Shown: positions 10,631 to 20,264 of the stretch, piece after piece | Layout of the letters: each line of letters opens with the position of its first letter | Numbering within the stretch: the first letter of the stretch is position 1 | Origin: Sphingobium wenxiniae | GTDB taxonomy: Bacteria > Pseudomonadota > Alphaproteobacteria > Sphingomonadales > Sphingomonadaceae | Assembly (NCBI RefSeq): GCF_007830065.1 | Contig: NZ_VLKK01000001.1 | Coordinates: 186,001 to 250,000 of the forward strand | Direction: 5' to 3' | DNA length: 64,000 bases | Position numbers and translations under genes: made by a program | The notes under the pieces: model-generated | The model's database searches: none | What the model saw: only the letters and a program-made list of their open reading frames with translations | What the model was told of the DNA's origin: nothing

Positions 10631-11122
10631 ATGACCAATCTTACAGATGACTTCAAACAGGCGATGCGCCGCCTTGCCACCACCATCGCCATCGTCACCG
10701 CCGGCAAGGGCGACGAGTGCACCGGCATGGCCGCGACGGCCGTGATGTCCGTCACCGCCGATCCGCCGACGCTCATCGTCGCGGTGAACCGTAACGCCAG
10801 CATCGCGCCGATCCTCACCGATGAAGAGGAATTCTGCGTCAACCTGCTCGCCGCCCGGCATCAGGGGCTGGTCAGCGTCTTCAGCGGCCAGAAGAAGGGA
10901 CGCGAGCGTTTCGAAACCGGGGACTGGCGGCTCAACCCCGACGGTCCGCCGGTCCTGGGCGATGCGGTCGCCAGCATGATGTGCCGCAAGTCCGGCGCGT
11001 TCGAAGTGTCGACGCACATCCTCTACACCGGCGAAGTCACCGGCATCGTGAACCATCCGGAAATCGATCCGCTGGTCTGGGTCGATGGCACCTTCGCCTC
11101 GGCGGCGCGCCTCAAGGACTGA
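10631..11122 (+). CDS. Flavin reductase family protein
   Basis: This encodes 163 residues of the FMN-binding flavin reductase (HpaC/NtaB-like) fold. It shows FKQAMRRLATTIAIVTAG near the start, then GMAATAVMSVTADPPTLIVAVNR and FCVNLLAARHQGLVSVFSG, the typical flavin-contact order. A C-terminal FEVSTHILYTGEVTGI strand completes the barrel. Such proteins supply reduced FMN or FAD to two-component monooxygenases, but no partner oxygenase is adjacent. The ATG at 10631 follows an AGGAAAG sequence. The convergent tetR gene ends 10 bp downstream. Confidence 0.88.
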   Translation: MTNLTDDFKQAMRRLATTIAIVTAGKGDECTGMAATAVMSVTADPPTLIVAVNRNASIAPILTDEEEFCVNLLAARHQGLVSVFSGQKKGRERFETGDWRLNPDGPPVLGDAVASMMCRKSGAFEVSTHILYTGEVTGIVNHPEIDPLVWVDGTFASAARLKD

Positions 11123-11132
11123 AGCGCCGTCC

Positions 11133-11735
11133 TCACATGCCTGCGCGCGCGGGGTCATATCGGACGGCGTTCAGCGCCAGCCGGGCGATCCCGGACGCGA
11201 TGTCCTCGGGCGTCGGCCGTCCTTCGGGGCGATACCAGCGATGGACCCAGTGCACCATGTCGCTGATCGCCATGGACGCCAGCGCAGGATCCTCGACGTC
11301 GAACACCCCCTGCCTGGCCCCTTCGCGCAACAGGTCGGCCAGTTTCACATCGAACATATGGAACTGTTCGCGGACCTTCCGCCGGGTTTCCTCGGACAGG
11401 TGCTTTTCCTCGTTCAGGAAGATGGCGGTCATGTTCGCGCTTTTGAGATTTTGCAGGACATAGAATTCCACCAGCGCGGCGAGTTGCGCGGCCGGCGGAC
11501 GATCGACCGCGAATACGCCTTCCACGCCGGTCAGGAACAACTGGCTGATGCGTTCGAAGATCGCTTCGAGCAAGGCATGTTTATTTTCGAAATAAGTATA
11601 GATGAAGGGTTTCGTGACGTGCAACTGCTTGGCGATCATATCGATGCTGACGCTCTGGAAACCGCGTTCGGCAAAAAGGGGAACGGCTTCCTGCAATATC
11701 CGCTCCCTCTTGAACTCGAAGACTTCATCCCTCAT
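11133..11735 (-). CDS. TetR-family transcriptional regulator
   Basis: This encodes 200 residues with an N-terminal helix-turn-helix: RERILQEAVPLFAERGFQSVSIDMIAKQLHVTKPFIYTYFENKHALLEAIF, the standard TetR recognition region (about residues 9-60, given here as its ends only for function). The C-terminal ligand domain contains FLNEEKHLSEETRRKVREQF and MVHWVHRWYRPEG, similar to regulators of acyl-CoA or aromatic degradation, but the ligand cannot be read from sequence. It probably represses nearby or self expression through the upstream spacer, which is 309 bp long and shared with the RutE-like gene. Confidence 0.9.
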   Translation of the reverse strand: MRDEVFEFKRERILQEAVPLFAERGFQSVSIDMIAKQLHVTKPFIYTYFENKHALLEAIFERISQLFLTGVEGVFAVDRPPAAQLAALVEFYVLQNLKSANMTAIFLNEEKHLSEETRRKVREQFHMFDVKLADLLREGARQGVFDVEDPALASMAISDMVHWVHRWYRPEGRPTPEDIASGIARLALNAVRYDPARAGM

Positions 11736-12044
11736 GCTTCAATCTCTGCCCCCTGTATGACCCACAACTGATCGCATGCCGCCATCCTGCGCCCGGCGAC
11801 GAACGATGATGGTTGAGCGCCCTCCCGTCACCGCACCATCCGCGCTAATCTTTTCCATCGCAATAATTCTTTTCTCTACGCGGCTGAGCCGCAAACGTTG
11901 CGGCTGATCGCGCCTCCGAAGGGGGGGTGGGGCATCGATCGTTTTTCATGCGGTCCATCGCCTTTATCGCCACGGCCCCTATCCTTGCGCCGGCTCCCAC
12001 GGCTAAGAGGGGCGCCGTCCTTCCCAAGGCAGGAGAAACCAGCC
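11736..12044. other. Divergent intergenic region between tetR and RutE-like gene
   Basis: This is a 309 bp spacer with promoters expected for both flanking genes. A short GC palindrome (GCGGCTGAGCCGC near 11879) and a following GCGGCT copy could be an operator or part of a hairpin. A 37-codon plus-strand ORF from the ATG near 11949 and a 60-codon minus-strand ORF occur, but neither shows good coding character. No RNA gene is recognised. Confidence 0.4.
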
Positions 12045-12632
12045 ATGCCCGATCAGCTTGATGATGCCACGCTTTCCCAGCTTTTCCTTTCCGCCCGCTC
12101 GCGCAACCAGTGGCGCAAGGAAGTGCTGCCCGACAGCATCTGGCGCCGGATTTACGATCTGCTGAAAATGGGTCCGACCTCGGCCAATGTGTCGCCTGCC
12201 CGCTTCGTCTTCTGCACCAGCGCGGAAGCCAAGGCCCGCGCCGCCAAACATATGTCGGCGGCCAACGCCGCCAAGAGCGTGGACGCGCCCGCCATCGTCA
12301 TCATCGCGCAGGATCTCGACTTCGCGAAGAAGATCCCCGAACTCTTTCCGCACAATCCCGGCGCGCAGCACTGGTTCGGCGACGAAAAGGTGAAGCAGGA
12401 AACCGCTTTCCGCAACGCGACCTTGCAAGGCGGCTATCTGATGCTGGCGGCGCGGGCGCTGGGCCTGGATTGCGGGCCGATGTCGGGCTTCGACAATGCG
12501 GCGGTGGACGCGGATTTCTTCGCGGGGACTAAGATCCAGTCCAACTTCCTCTGCACATTGGGCCATGGCATCGACGAACCCTTCGACCGCCTCCCCCGCC
12601 TCAAGTTCGAGGACGCCTGCCAGATTCTCTGA
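12045..12632 (+). CDS. Malonic semialdehyde reductase / RutE-like nitroreductase family protein
   Basis: This encodes 195 residues of the nitroreductase fold in the RutE/HadB subfamily. Signatures are the LFLSARSRNQWRKEVLPDSIWRRIYDLLKMGPTSANVSPARFVF region at the N terminus, SVDAPAIVIIAQD, then HWFGDEKVKQETAFRNATLQGGYLMLAARALGLDCGPMSGF, which holds the FMN and substrate contacts. RutE reduces malonic semialdehyde to 3-hydroxypropionate in uracil degradation. No other rut gene is here, so the substrate is open. The ATG at 12045 has AGGAGAAA upstream, and the longer frame is not needed. A strong terminator follows 20 bp after the stop. Confidence 0.88.
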   Translation: MPDQLDDATLSQLFLSARSRNQWRKEVLPDSIWRRIYDLLKMGPTSANVSPARFVFCTSAEAKARAAKHMSAANAAKSVDAPAIVIIAQDLDFAKKIPELFPHNPGAQHWFGDEKVKQETAFRNATLQGGYLMLAARALGLDCGPMSGFDNAAVDADFFAGTKIQSNFLCTLGHGIDEPFDRLPRLKFEDACQIL

Positions 12633-12651
12633 TCGCGCGGCGACCGAATGG

Positions 12652-12687
12652 AAAAAGCCCGGCTTTTCCAGGAAAGCCGGGCTTTTT
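12652..12687 (+). terminator. Rho-independent terminator after RutE-like gene
   Basis: The inverted repeat AAAAAGCCCGGCTTTTCC...GGAAAGCCGGGCTTTTT forms a GC stem with flanking A and T runs, so it can act on both strands. It lies just past the stop at 12632 and before the dnaE 3' end. Confidence 0.9.
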
Positions 12688-12732
12688 AGCGGCTATGATA
12701 TGGTTGGTTAGCGGACATTCCCCCCCTCCCGG

Positions 12733-12818
12733 TCGTCATGCCCGCAAAAGCCGGCATCTCTCTTTCTTAGGGCGCAACCAAGCCTAAATGAGATCCCAGC
12801 TTTCGCTGGATGACGGAA
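12733..12818. repeat. Paired palindromic repeat (REPIN-like), degraded copy
   Basis: Two opposed repeat units, GTCATGCCCGC...GGCATCTC and GAGATCCCAGCTTTCGC...GATGAC, are separated by a spacer resembling GGGCGCAACCAAGCC. The same arrangement, in better condition, occurs at 17728. It sits between convergent 3' ends (RutE-like gene and dnaE). Confidence 0.75.
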
Positions 12819-12859
12819 GTTGAATGTCCGTAACTGGCCATTTCCCGCCACCCGCATAT

Positions 12860-15800
12860 CTAACCAACCAGTCGCAACCCCGGCCGCCGGTTGCGCGCCC
12901 TGTAACCGTCCGCCTTCGGCTCCATCCGCTCGAAGGCATGAATCGCAAGCCCCGGAATCAGCGCAATCGCGTCCACCTGATCCGCGCCGATGGCATAGTC
13001 GTCGCCCAGGAAAATCCGCGCCGCCTTTCCGTCCCGCACCGGCGCGCGCAGGAACACCTCGCTCCGTCCGCCTCGCGCCCGCGACAATAGTTGCGCCAGT
13101 GCCGCCACGCCCATCGGGTCGCTGGCATCCACGGTCAATTCCATCCGCGACGCATTGGCAAGCTGCCGGAAAGGTTCGACGCCCCGGACCGTGACGCGCG
13201 GCGTTTCCTCACCCGGCAGCCGATCCAGTTCCACCATCAACAGTGCGCAATCGCCTTCCCGCGCCATGTCCTCGATGGCCTTGCACGCATCCTCGTCGAA
13301 GCAGCTCGCCTGAAACTGCCCGCTATTGTCGGAGAAGGTCGCGGCCGCATAGCGCGCCCCGCGCTTCGTCTCGCGCCAGCGCACATCCTCGACCATCGCC
13401 GCCATCACGCCATTGATGCGCCCGCCTTCGGCCACCGGCTCCGAACAGATCGCGCCGTAGCTTTTCGCCCCGCGCGCATCGGCCAGATGCCGGTAACGAT
13501 CCACCGGATGCGCCGAAAAATAGAAGCCGAACGCCTCCTTCTCCTGCGCCATGCGGTCCGCCGTGGACCATGTCTGATGCGGCGGGATGCGGACGTCGGC
13601 ATGGGGCGTCTCCTCCCCGCCGAACAATCCGCCCTGCCCGCTCGCCCGCGCCTCGGCATTGCTCGCCGCCACGGTCAGGATCGTCTCCGCCGCCGCATGA
13701 ACTCCCGCGCGATCGGCATGGATGTCGTCGAACGCCCCCGCCGCCGCAAGGCTTTCCAATTGCCGCCGGTTGAGCATCCGCGGCTCGATCCGGTCGGCGA
13801 AATCGTCGAGCGACTGGAAAGGCCCTCGCGCCTCCCGTTCCTCGACTAGCTGTTCCATCGCCTTCTCGCCCACGCCCTTGAGGCCGCCCAGCGCATAGCG
13901 CACCGCAAAGCCCAGACGCGGATCGTCGCCCTCAACCTCCACCGCCTCGACCGAGAAATCCGCCTCGCTCCGGTTGATGTCAGGCGCCAGGCAGGTCAGC
14001 CCCATGCGCCGCATATCGTCCACGAACACAGTGAGCTTGTCGGTCAGGTGGATATCGAACGCCATCGACCCGGCATAGAACTCCGCCGGATAATGCGCCT
14101 TGAGCCACGCCGTCTGATAGGCGAGCAAGGCATAAGCCGCCGCATGGCTCTTGTTGAAACCGTAACCCGCGAACTTGTCGATCAAGTCGAACAGCTCATT
14201 GGCCTTGGCGGGCTTGATGTCGCTCCTGGCGCAGCCCTCCACGAAGCGGGCGCGCTGCGCGTCCATCTCCGCCTTGATTTTCTTGCCCATGGCGCGGCGC
14301 AGCAGGTCCGCGTCGCCCAGCGAGTAGCCCGCCAATATCTGCGCGGCCTGCATCACCTGTTCCTGATAGACGAAGATGCCGTAGGTTTCTTCGAGAATCG
14401 GTTTCAGGAGAATATGAGGATATTCAATCTCTTCCTGCCCGTTCTTGCGACGGCCGAACATCGGGATATTGTCCATCGGGCCGGGGCGATAGAGCGACAC
14501 CAGCGCGATGATGTCGCCGAAATTGGTCGGACGGACGGCGGCAAGGGTTTTCCGCATCCCCTCCGATTCCAACTGGAACACGCCTACCGTGTCGCCGCGC
14601 TGGAGCAGGTCGTAGACCGCCGGATCGTCCCAGCTCAGGCCGTCGAGATCGACTTCCACGCCCCGCGCGGCCAGCAACTGCACGGCTTTCTGCAACACCG
14701 ACAGCGTCTTGAGGCCGAGAAAGTCGAACTTCACCAGCCCCGCCCCTTCGACATATTTCATGTCGAATTGCGTCACCGGCATGTCGGATCGCGGATCGCG
14801 ATAGAGCGGAACAAGCTGGCTGAGCGGCCTGTCCCCGATCACCACGCCCGCCGCATGGGTCGAGCTATGGCGCGGAAAGCCCTCCAGCTTCATCGCATAG
14901 TCGATCAGGCGCTTGACCTGATTGTCATTGTCATATTCCGCCCGGAACTCCGCCACGCCGTTCAGGGATCGTTCCAGCGTCCAGGGATCGGTCGGATGGT
15001 TGGGCACCAGCTTCGCCAGCCGGTCCACCTGCCCATAGCTCATCTGGAGCACGCGCCCCGTATCCTTGAGCACCGCGCGCGCCTTCAACTTTCCGAAGGT
15101 GATGATCTGCGCCACATGGTCCGCGCCATATTTATTCTGGACGTAACGGATCACCTCGCCGCGCCGCGTTTCGCAGAAGTCGATGTCGAAGTCCGGCATC
15201 GACACGCGTTCCGGGTTCAGGAAGCGTTCGAACAGCAGGCCAAGCTGCAACGGGTCGAGGTCCGTGATCGTCAGCGCCCAGGCCACCACCGACCCCGCGC
15301 CCGATCCGCGCCCCGGTCCCACCGGAATGTCATGCGACTTCGCCCATTTGATGAAATCGGCAACGATCAGGAAGTAACCGGGAAAGCCCATCTGGACGAT
15401 GATGTCCGTCTCGAACGTCAGCCGATCGAAATAGGGCTTGCGCGCTTCCTCGTCGACGATGCCCAGTTTCTCAAGCCGCGCCTCCAGCCCCGCACTCGCC
15501 TGTTCGCGCAGCATCCGCGCCTCACCCTCGATATCGCCCGCGAGGCTGGGGAGGATCGGCTTGCGCTTGGGCGCGGCCACCGCGCAGCGCTGCGCCACGA
15601 CCAGCGTGTTCGCCAGCGCTTCGGGCAAATCCTCGAACAGCCGCTTCATCTCGGCCGCCGGCTTCATCCAGGCATCGGGCGAACTGGTCCGCCGGTCGGG
15701 CGTCTCCACATAGGCGCTGTCGGCGATGCACAGCATCACGTCGTGCGCCTCATGGAAATGCGGCTCGGCAAAGCAGGTCGGGTTGGTCGCCACCAACGGC

Positions 15801-16393
15801 AGATCGCGCGCATAGGCCATGTCGAGCAGATCCGGCTCCGCCTTGCCCTCCACGGGGTCCAGCCGCCGGCAAATTTCGACATAGAGCCGGTCGGGGAACA
15901 GCGCCTCCAGCCGTTCGACATAGGCGAGCGCCGCATCCGGCTGGTCTTCCGCGAACAGGCGGGCAATAGCACCCTCGCCCCCTGCCGTCAGCGCGATCAG
16001 GCCATCCGTCCGCCCTTCCATCGCCTCCAGCGTGACATGCGGCACCTCTTCCACCGGCCGGTCGAGATGCGCCATCGACACCAAAGCGCAGAGATTGTCA
16101 TAGCCCTTGGCATCCTGGGCGTAGAGCGTGAGCCAGTCATGCACCGCAGGCGCATTGAGCGGCCGCCCCGGCCGCTGCACGCCCAGCATCGCGCCGATGA
16201 TCGGCTGCACCCCTTCGCTCTTGCAGGCGTCGGAAAAAGCCATGGACCCGTAAAGCCCGTTCCGGTCCGTGATCGCCGCCGCCGGAAAGCCCAGCGCCTT
16301 GGCTTGCTTGGCGATCTTCTTGGGATCGATCGCTCCTTCCAGCATGGTGAAGGACGACAATATGCGAAGGGGAACGAAACCGGCGTGAGGCAT
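12860..16393 (-). CDS. dnaE: DNA polymerase III alpha subunit
   Basis: This encodes 1177 residues of the replicative polymerase subunit. The N-terminal PHP domain begins FVPLRILSSFTMLEGAIDP and contains AAAITDRNGLYGSMAF. The polymerase core has GYFLIVADFIKWAK and GPGRGSGAGSVVAWAL, and the catalytic aspartates lie in MPDFDIDFCE, about residues 401-405. A helix-hairpin-helix region (FAGYGFNKSHAAAYALLAYQTAW) and a C-terminal OB-fold part follow. The length and PHP motif fit DnaE1 rather than the error-prone DnaE2. The ATG at 16393 is the usual family start, and upstream ATGs (16438, 16483) are alternatives. Monocistronic; divergent from the Yip1 gene. Confidence 0.95.
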   Translation of the reverse strand: MPHAGFVPLRILSSFTMLEGAIDPKKIAKQAKALGFPAAAITDRNGLYGSMAFSDACKSEGVQPIIGAMLGVQRPGRPLNAPAVHDWLTLYAQDAKGYDNLCALVSMAHLDRPVEEVPHVTLEAMEGRTDGLIALTAGGEGAIARLFAEDQPDAALAYVERLEALFPDRLYVEICRRLDPVEGKAEPDLLDMAYARDLPLVATNPTCFAEPHFHEAHDVMLCIADSAYVETPDRRTSSPDAWMKPAAEMKRLFEDLPEALANTLVVAQRCAVAAPKRKPILPSLAGDIEGEARMLREQASAGLEARLEKLGIVDEEARKPYFDRLTFETDIIVQMGFPGYFLIVADFIKWAKSHDIPVGPGRGSGAGSVVAWALTITDLDPLQLGLLFERFLNPERVSMPDFDIDFCETRRGEVIRYVQNKYGADHVAQIITFGKLKARAVLKDTGRVLQMSYGQVDRLAKLVPNHPTDPWTLERSLNGVAEFRAEYDNDNQVKRLIDYAMKLEGFPRHSSTHAAGVVIGDRPLSQLVPLYRDPRSDMPVTQFDMKYVEGAGLVKFDFLGLKTLSVLQKAVQLLAARGVEVDLDGLSWDDPAVYDLLQRGDTVGVFQLESEGMRKTLAAVRPTNFGDIIALVSLYRPGPMDNIPMFGRRKNGQEEIEYPHILLKPILEETYGIFVYQEQVMQAAQILAGYSLGDADLLRRAMGKKIKAEMDAQRARFVEGCARSDIKPAKANELFDLIDKFAGYGFNKSHAAAYALLAYQTAWLKAHYPAEFYAGSMAFDIHLTDKLTVFVDDMRRMGLTCLAPDINRSEADFSVEAVEVEGDDPRLGFAVRYALGGLKGVGEKAMEQLVEEREARGPFQSLDDFADRIEPRMLNRRQLESLAAAGAFDDIHADRAGVHAAAETILTVAASNAEARASGQGGLFGGEETPHADVRIPPHQTWSTADRMAQEKEAFGFYFSAHPVDRYRHLADARGAKSYGAICSEPVAEGGRINGVMAAMVEDVRWRETKRGARYAAATFSDNSGQFQASCFDEDACKAIEDMAREGDCALLMVELDRLPGEETPRVTVRGVEPFRQLANASRMELTVDASDPMGVAALAQLLSRARGGRSEVFLRAPVRDGKAARIFLGDDYAIGADQVDAIALIPGLAIHAFERMEPKADGYRARNRRPGLRLVG

Positions 16394-16526
16394 CGCGGCA
16401 TTATGCACCCTCCCCGATTCGATGCCAGCCCTCATCATCGAAAGCTGGGGATAATTAAGGCAGATAGCGCTTGCGTTATGCATCCGAAATTGATCCTATC
16501 CCCGTAACGAACAGGGAGAATGCCAC

Positions 16527-17696
16527 ATGACGGACGTGAACCCGGTTTCCACCCCGCCCAGCATCGCCGCCAGGGCAAAGGCGATCATCCTCAAGCCCAG
16601 GGAAGAATGGCCGGTCATAGACGCCGAACCGGCGACCATCGGCGGCATCTTCACCGGCTATGTGCTGATCCTGGCGGCCATCCCGCCGCTCGCCGCGCTC
16701 ATCGGCGGCCAGATTTTCGGCTATGGCGCGCTTGGCGTCACGTTCCGCCCGTCGCTCGTGGGCGCGATCAGCATGGCGATCGCCCATTATGTCTTCGCGC
16801 TGATCGGGCTCTTCGTCCTCGCGCTCATCATCGATTTCCTCGCGCCCCAGTTCGGCGGGCGGAAGGACAGGGTGAAAGCATTCAAGGTCGCCGCCTATTC
16901 CGGCACGGCGGGCTGGCTCGCGGGCATTTTCTCGCTGGTGCCTTCGCTCTCGATCCTCGGCATCCTTGGGCTCTACAGCCTCTATCTCCTCTATCTCGGC
17001 CTGCCGCGCCTGATGAAAGCGCCGGAGGACAAGGCGCTGGTCTACACCATCGTCACCATCGTCGCCGCCGCGATCCTCTTCATCGTCGCGGGCGCGCTGG
17101 CGCGACCCTTCGGCACGATGTTCAGCGGCGGCTATGGTCCGTCCACGGTCAGCGGCGAAATGACCGTCCCCGGCGTGGGCAAGGTCGACCTCGGCAAGCT
17201 CGACGCCGCCAGCAAGCAGATGGAAACCGCCGCCCGGAAGATGGAGGACGCCGCGAAGAACGGCACGTCCGCCGCCGTCGCCCCCGCCGCCTTGCAAGCG
17301 ATGCTCCCCGAAAAGATCGGCCGCTTCACCCGCACCGAGATCGAAAGCAGCGGCATGTCGGCGGGTGCCCGCGCCAGCGCGCGCTATACCGCCGGGGAGG
17401 ACGACATCCGCCTCGAACTGACCGACATGGCCGCCGCCGGAGCCTTTGCGGGCCTGGGCGCGGCGCTTAACGTCCAGTCCAGCAAGCAGACCGCCACCGG
17501 CTATGAGAAGACCCAAACCGTCGATGGCCGCATCGTGACGGAGGAATGGGACAATGAGAGCCGCCATGGCAAATTCGGCACCACCCTCGCCAACCGTTTC
17601 ATGGTGGAGGCCAACGGCACCGTCGCCAATATCGACGAACTGAAAGCCGCCGTGAACGCCATCGGCCTCGACCGCCTCGCCGCGCTGGCGAAGTGA
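16527..17696 (+). CDS. Yip1-family membrane protein
   Basis: This encodes 389 residues. A cytoplasmic N terminus (SIAARAKAIILKPREEWPVI, typical of bacterial Yip1 proteins) precedes about five hydrophobic helices between residues 38 and 185. These include IFTGYVLILAAIPPLAALIG, a segment ending LFVLALIIDFLAP, and YTIVTIVAAAILFIVAGALA. The C-terminal half is soluble, with a coiled stretch (SKQMETAARKMEDAAK) and a beta-rich domain with a repeated conserved core ending NIDELKAAVNAIGLDRLA. The function of bacterial Yip1 proteins is not known. The gene is alone, its 3' end facing lolD, with a palindromic repeat between. Confidence 0.8.
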   Translation: MTDVNPVSTPPSIAARAKAIILKPREEWPVIDAEPATIGGIFTGYVLILAAIPPLAALIGGQIFGYGALGVTFRPSLVGAISMAIAHYVFALIGLFVLALIIDFLAPQFGGRKDRVKAFKVAAYSGTAGWLAGIFSLVPSLSILGILGLYSLYLLYLGLPRLMKAPEDKALVYTIVTIVAAAILFIVAGALARPFGTMFSGGYGPSTVSGEMTVPGVGKVDLGKLDAASKQMETAARKMEDAAKNGTSAAVAPAALQAMLPEKIGRFTRTEIESSGMSAGARASARYTAGEDDIRLELTDMAAAGAFAGLGAALNVQSSKQTATGYEKTQTVDGRIVTEEWDNESRHGKFGTTLANRFMVEANGTVANIDELKAAVNAIGLDRLAALAK

Positions 17697-17727
17697 ATGG
17701 CGGGTTTGAGTGGATTCCCGCACTCCT

Positions 17728-17811
17728 CCGTCATCCCAGCGAAAGCTGGGATCTCTCTTCTAGGGCGCGGACGAAGCCCAAGTGAGATCCCAGCTTTCGC
17801 TGGGATGACGG
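17728..17811. repeat. Paired palindromic repeat (REPIN-like), intact copy
   Basis: The unit CCGTCATCCCAGCGAAAGC...GGGATCTC is followed about 25 bp later by its reverse complement, GAGATCCCAGCTTTCGC...GATGACGG. The element lies in the gap between two convergent genes (Yip1 and lolD), so it may fold as a bidirectional terminator. A related copy is at 12733 and a fragment at 33100. Confidence 0.85.
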
Positions 17812-17860
17812 GCATTGAATGGCGGAAAATGGCCCAAAACAGCCACAAATGACAGCCGGA

Positions 17861-18556
17861 TCAGGCCGCCGCTCCTCCCGCATCTTCCTCCAGCCGCCCT
17901 TCATGCAGCCGCACCACCCGGTCCATTTTCTGCGCCAGCCGCTCATTATGCGTCGCCACGAGAGCGGCGGAGCCTTCCCCCCGCACCAGCCGCAGGAACT
18001 CCGCCAGCACCACATCCGCCGTCCGCTCGTCCAGATTGCCGGTCGGCTCGTCCGCCAGTACCAGGGCGGGCTGGTTCGCCAGCGCGCGCGCCACCGCCAC
18101 GCGTTGCTGCTCGCCGCCCGAAAGCTGGCTCGGCCGATGCTCCAGCCGGTGGCCCAGCCCCAGCGATGTCAGCAGCGATTCCGCTCTCGCCCGCGCCGCC
18201 GCCATTTCCACATCGCGGATCACCTGCGGCAGGATCACATTCTCGACCGCGTTGAAATCCGGCAGCAGGTGATGGAACTGATAGACGAAGCCCAGCGCAT
18301 CGCGCCGCAGCCGCGTCCGCCCGTCATTGTCCAGCTTCGCCGCTTCCTCGCCGCCGATGCGGATCGACCCGTCGAAGCCGCCCTCCAGCAGCCCCACTGC
18401 CTGCAACATGGTGGACTTGCCTGATCCCGACGGCCCCAGCAGCGCCACGATCTCCCCCGGCCCCACGTTCAGGTCGACGCCGCGCAGCACCTCGATGGTG
18501 ACGCCGCCCTGCGTGAAGCTGCGCGTCAGCCCCGTGACCTTTAGAACGTCATTCAT
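17861..18556 (-). CDS. lolD: Lipoprotein-releasing ABC transporter ATP-binding protein
   Basis: This encodes 231 residues of a LolD/MacB-type ATPase. The Walker A motif is [11 protein letters not shown], the signature motif is [32 protein letters not shown] (Walker B included), and the H-loop is [10 protein letters not shown]. The Q-loop region is [22 protein letters not shown], typical of LolD. It energises release of outer-membrane lipoproteins from the inner membrane with LolC/E. The ATG at 18556 overlaps the end of the permease gene by 8 bp. An upstream in-frame extension would run inside the permease. Both genes form one minus-strand operon. Confidence 0.95.
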   Translation of the reverse strand: MNDVLKVTGLTRSFTQGGVTIEVLRGVDLNVGPGEIVALLGPSGSGKSTMLQAVGLLEGGFDGSIRIGGEEAAKLDNDGRTRLRRDALGFVYQFHHLLPDFNAVENVILPQVIRDVEMAAARARAESLLTSLGLGHRLEHRPSQLSGGEQQRVAVARALANQPALVLADEPTGNLDERTADVVLAEFLRLVRGEGSAALVATHNERLAQKMDRVVRLHEGRLEEDAGGAAA

Positions 18557-19799
18557 AACGCAGCACCTGCACGGGATCGGTATTGGCGGCCTTGAACGCG
18601 GGATAGAGCGTCGCAAGGAAGCTGAAGATCAGCGCCATCAGGCAGATGATGGTGATTTCCACCGGATCGGGCTTGGACGGCAATTCGGTGAGGAACCGGA
18701 TCGACGGGTCCCACAGATTCTGCCCCGTCACGAACTGGATCGCGTTCACCACCGCCTGCCGGAAGAAAAGGAAGGTGAAGCCCAACACCATGCCCGCCGC
18801 CATGCCCAGCGCGCCGATGGTGACGCCCACCGTCATGAAGATCTTGACCAGACCGCCCCGGCTTGCCCCCATGGTCCGCAATATCGCGATGTCCCGCGTC
18901 TTGGCGCGCACCAGCATGATGAGGGAGGAGAGGATATTGAACACCGCCACCAGCACGATGATGGACAGCACCACGAACATCGCGACCCGCTCCACCGCCA
19001 GCGCCTCGAACAGCGACGCGTTCATCTGCCGCCAGTCGTTGATGACCGCGCGGCCCGCAACCTTCGCGGCCAGCGGCTCCAGGATCGCGCCTACCTTGTC
19101 GGGGTTCACCGTCTCGATCTCGATCATGCCGACCACGTCGCCCAGCAGCAGCAGCGTCTGCGCATCCTCGATCGGCATGACCACGAACGCCTTGTCATAA
19201 TCATAGACACCGACCTCGAAGATCGCCGCGACCTGATAGGAAACTTGCCGGGGCACCGTGCCGAACGGCGTCGAGCGCCCCGCCGGGTTGATGATGGTGA
19301 TGCTGTCACCCAGTTGGATGCCCAGATTCTCCGCCAGCCGTGACCCGATCCCCACCTTGTCGCTGCCCGCGGTCAGGTTGTTGAGGCTCCCCGCCAGCAC
19401 TTTGCCCTTCAGCGTCGCATTGCCGCGGATGTCGGGCACGGCCATGCCGCGCACCAGCACCGCCTCGACCCGCCCCTGAAAGGTCGACAGCAATGGCTGT
19501 TCGATCATCGGCGTGGCGCTGGTGACGCCGGGGGTATCCTTCGCCTGCTTCAATATGCTCTGCCAGTCCGGCAAGCGCCCGCCATAGCCCTGCACGACCG
19601 CGTGGCCGTTCAGTCCCACGATCTTGTCGAACAGCTCCGCGCGGAAGCCGTTCATCACGCTCATGACGATGATGAGAGCCGCGACTCCCAGCATCACCGC
19701 GACCAGGCTGATCCCCGCGACCAGGAAGATGAAGCCCTCGCCCTTGCCGGGCAGCAGGTAACGCTTGGCGATCATGCGTTCGTATCGGGATAGAATCAT
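18549..19799 (-). CDS. lolC: Lipoprotein-releasing system permease LolC/LolE
   Basis: This encodes 416 residues. The first membrane helix ([30 protein letters not shown]) follows the conserved start [20 protein letters not shown] large periplasmic domain (about 60-270) comes next, then three helices: [42 protein letters not shown], the FtsX/MacB-type core, [21 protein letters not shown], and a final segment near [23 protein letters not shown] single permease gene, as in many alphaproteobacteria, probably serves as a homodimer in place of the LolC/LolE pair. The ATG at 19799 was chosen over the earlier 19877 because it begins the conserved region. Confidence 0.9.
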   Translation of the reverse strand: MILSRYERMIAKRYLLPGKGEGFIFLVAGISLVAVMLGVAALIIVMSVMNGFRAELFDKIVGLNGHAVVQGYGGRLPDWQSILKQAKDTPGVTSATPMIEQPLLSTFQGRVEAVLVRGMAVPDIRGNATLKGKVLAGSLNNLTAGSDKVGIGSRLAENLGIQLGDSITIINPAGRSTPFGTVPRQVSYQVAAIFEVGVYDYDKAFVVMPIEDAQTLLLLGDVVGMIEIETVNPDKVGAILEPLAAKVAGRAVINDWRQMNASLFEALAVERVAMFVVLSIIVLVAVFNILSSLIMLVRAKTRDIAILRTMGASRGGLVKIFMTVGVTIGALGMAAGMVLGFTFLFFRQAVVNAIQFVTGQNLWDPSIRFLTELPSKPDPVEITIICLMALIFSFLATLYPAFKAANTDPVQVLRYE

Positions 19800-19999
19800 G
19801 ACGGCGCGGACGGCCCCTTGGAAATTGCCTGTCCGCTCCTCTAGCAGGCTATGGCCCCACGGCAAGCATTGCCGCATTGTTGCAACGCGGCCACAGGGTG
19901 CAGGACAAAATCACAGCGGTGCGGAAATAGGCCGTGACAGCAACGCTCGGCCGCCATAGCAAAGCAATCGAAGCACAGGTAAACAAGGCCGTGGTTCAG

Positions 20000-20117
20000 G
20001 GATCCTGCTTCCTCTTTTCGAGCTTAGGGGGCTAAGAAAAGAGTTGAGGCAGACCAAGGGGGAGGCGAGAAATCGTCCATCAGTGCCCGGATCGTGGAAA
20101 CGCGATCCGGGCGCTTT
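20000..20117 (+). ncRNA. Candidate small RNA with rho-independent terminator
   Basis: Two hairpins follow each other on the plus strand. At 20011-20042, CTCTTTT pairs with AAAAGAG around an inner stem CTTAG/CTAAG with a GGGG loop. At 20084-20111, GCCCGGATCG pairs with CGATCCGGGC and is followed by a short T run at 20114-20117, a classic terminator. No plus-strand protein gene precedes it, so a separate transcript is implied. The 5' end and promoter are not determined, and the family is not recognised. Confidence 0.4.
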
Positions 20118-20264
20118 TGCTATGGCGGGTTCGGGTATAGCCATCAACCGCGCAACACAATGCTGCATCCTGCGCGGCATTGCGGTGTCGAAGGGGAAAT
20201 TTCCTGTCTTTCCCTCCCCTTGAAACCCCGTTCCGCCGAACCATATCGCGTCTGTCCGGCCGCC

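Noticed and set aside
14048-16507. Plus-strand ORF of 819 codons
   Set aside because: It is fully antisense to dnaE, with an Arg/His/Ala-rich composition typical of shadow frames in high-GC DNA.
19911-20180. Minus-strand ORF of 89 codons in the lolC-hsp20 gap
   Set aside because: No binding site or family match; it overlaps the terminator hairpin and candidate small RNA.
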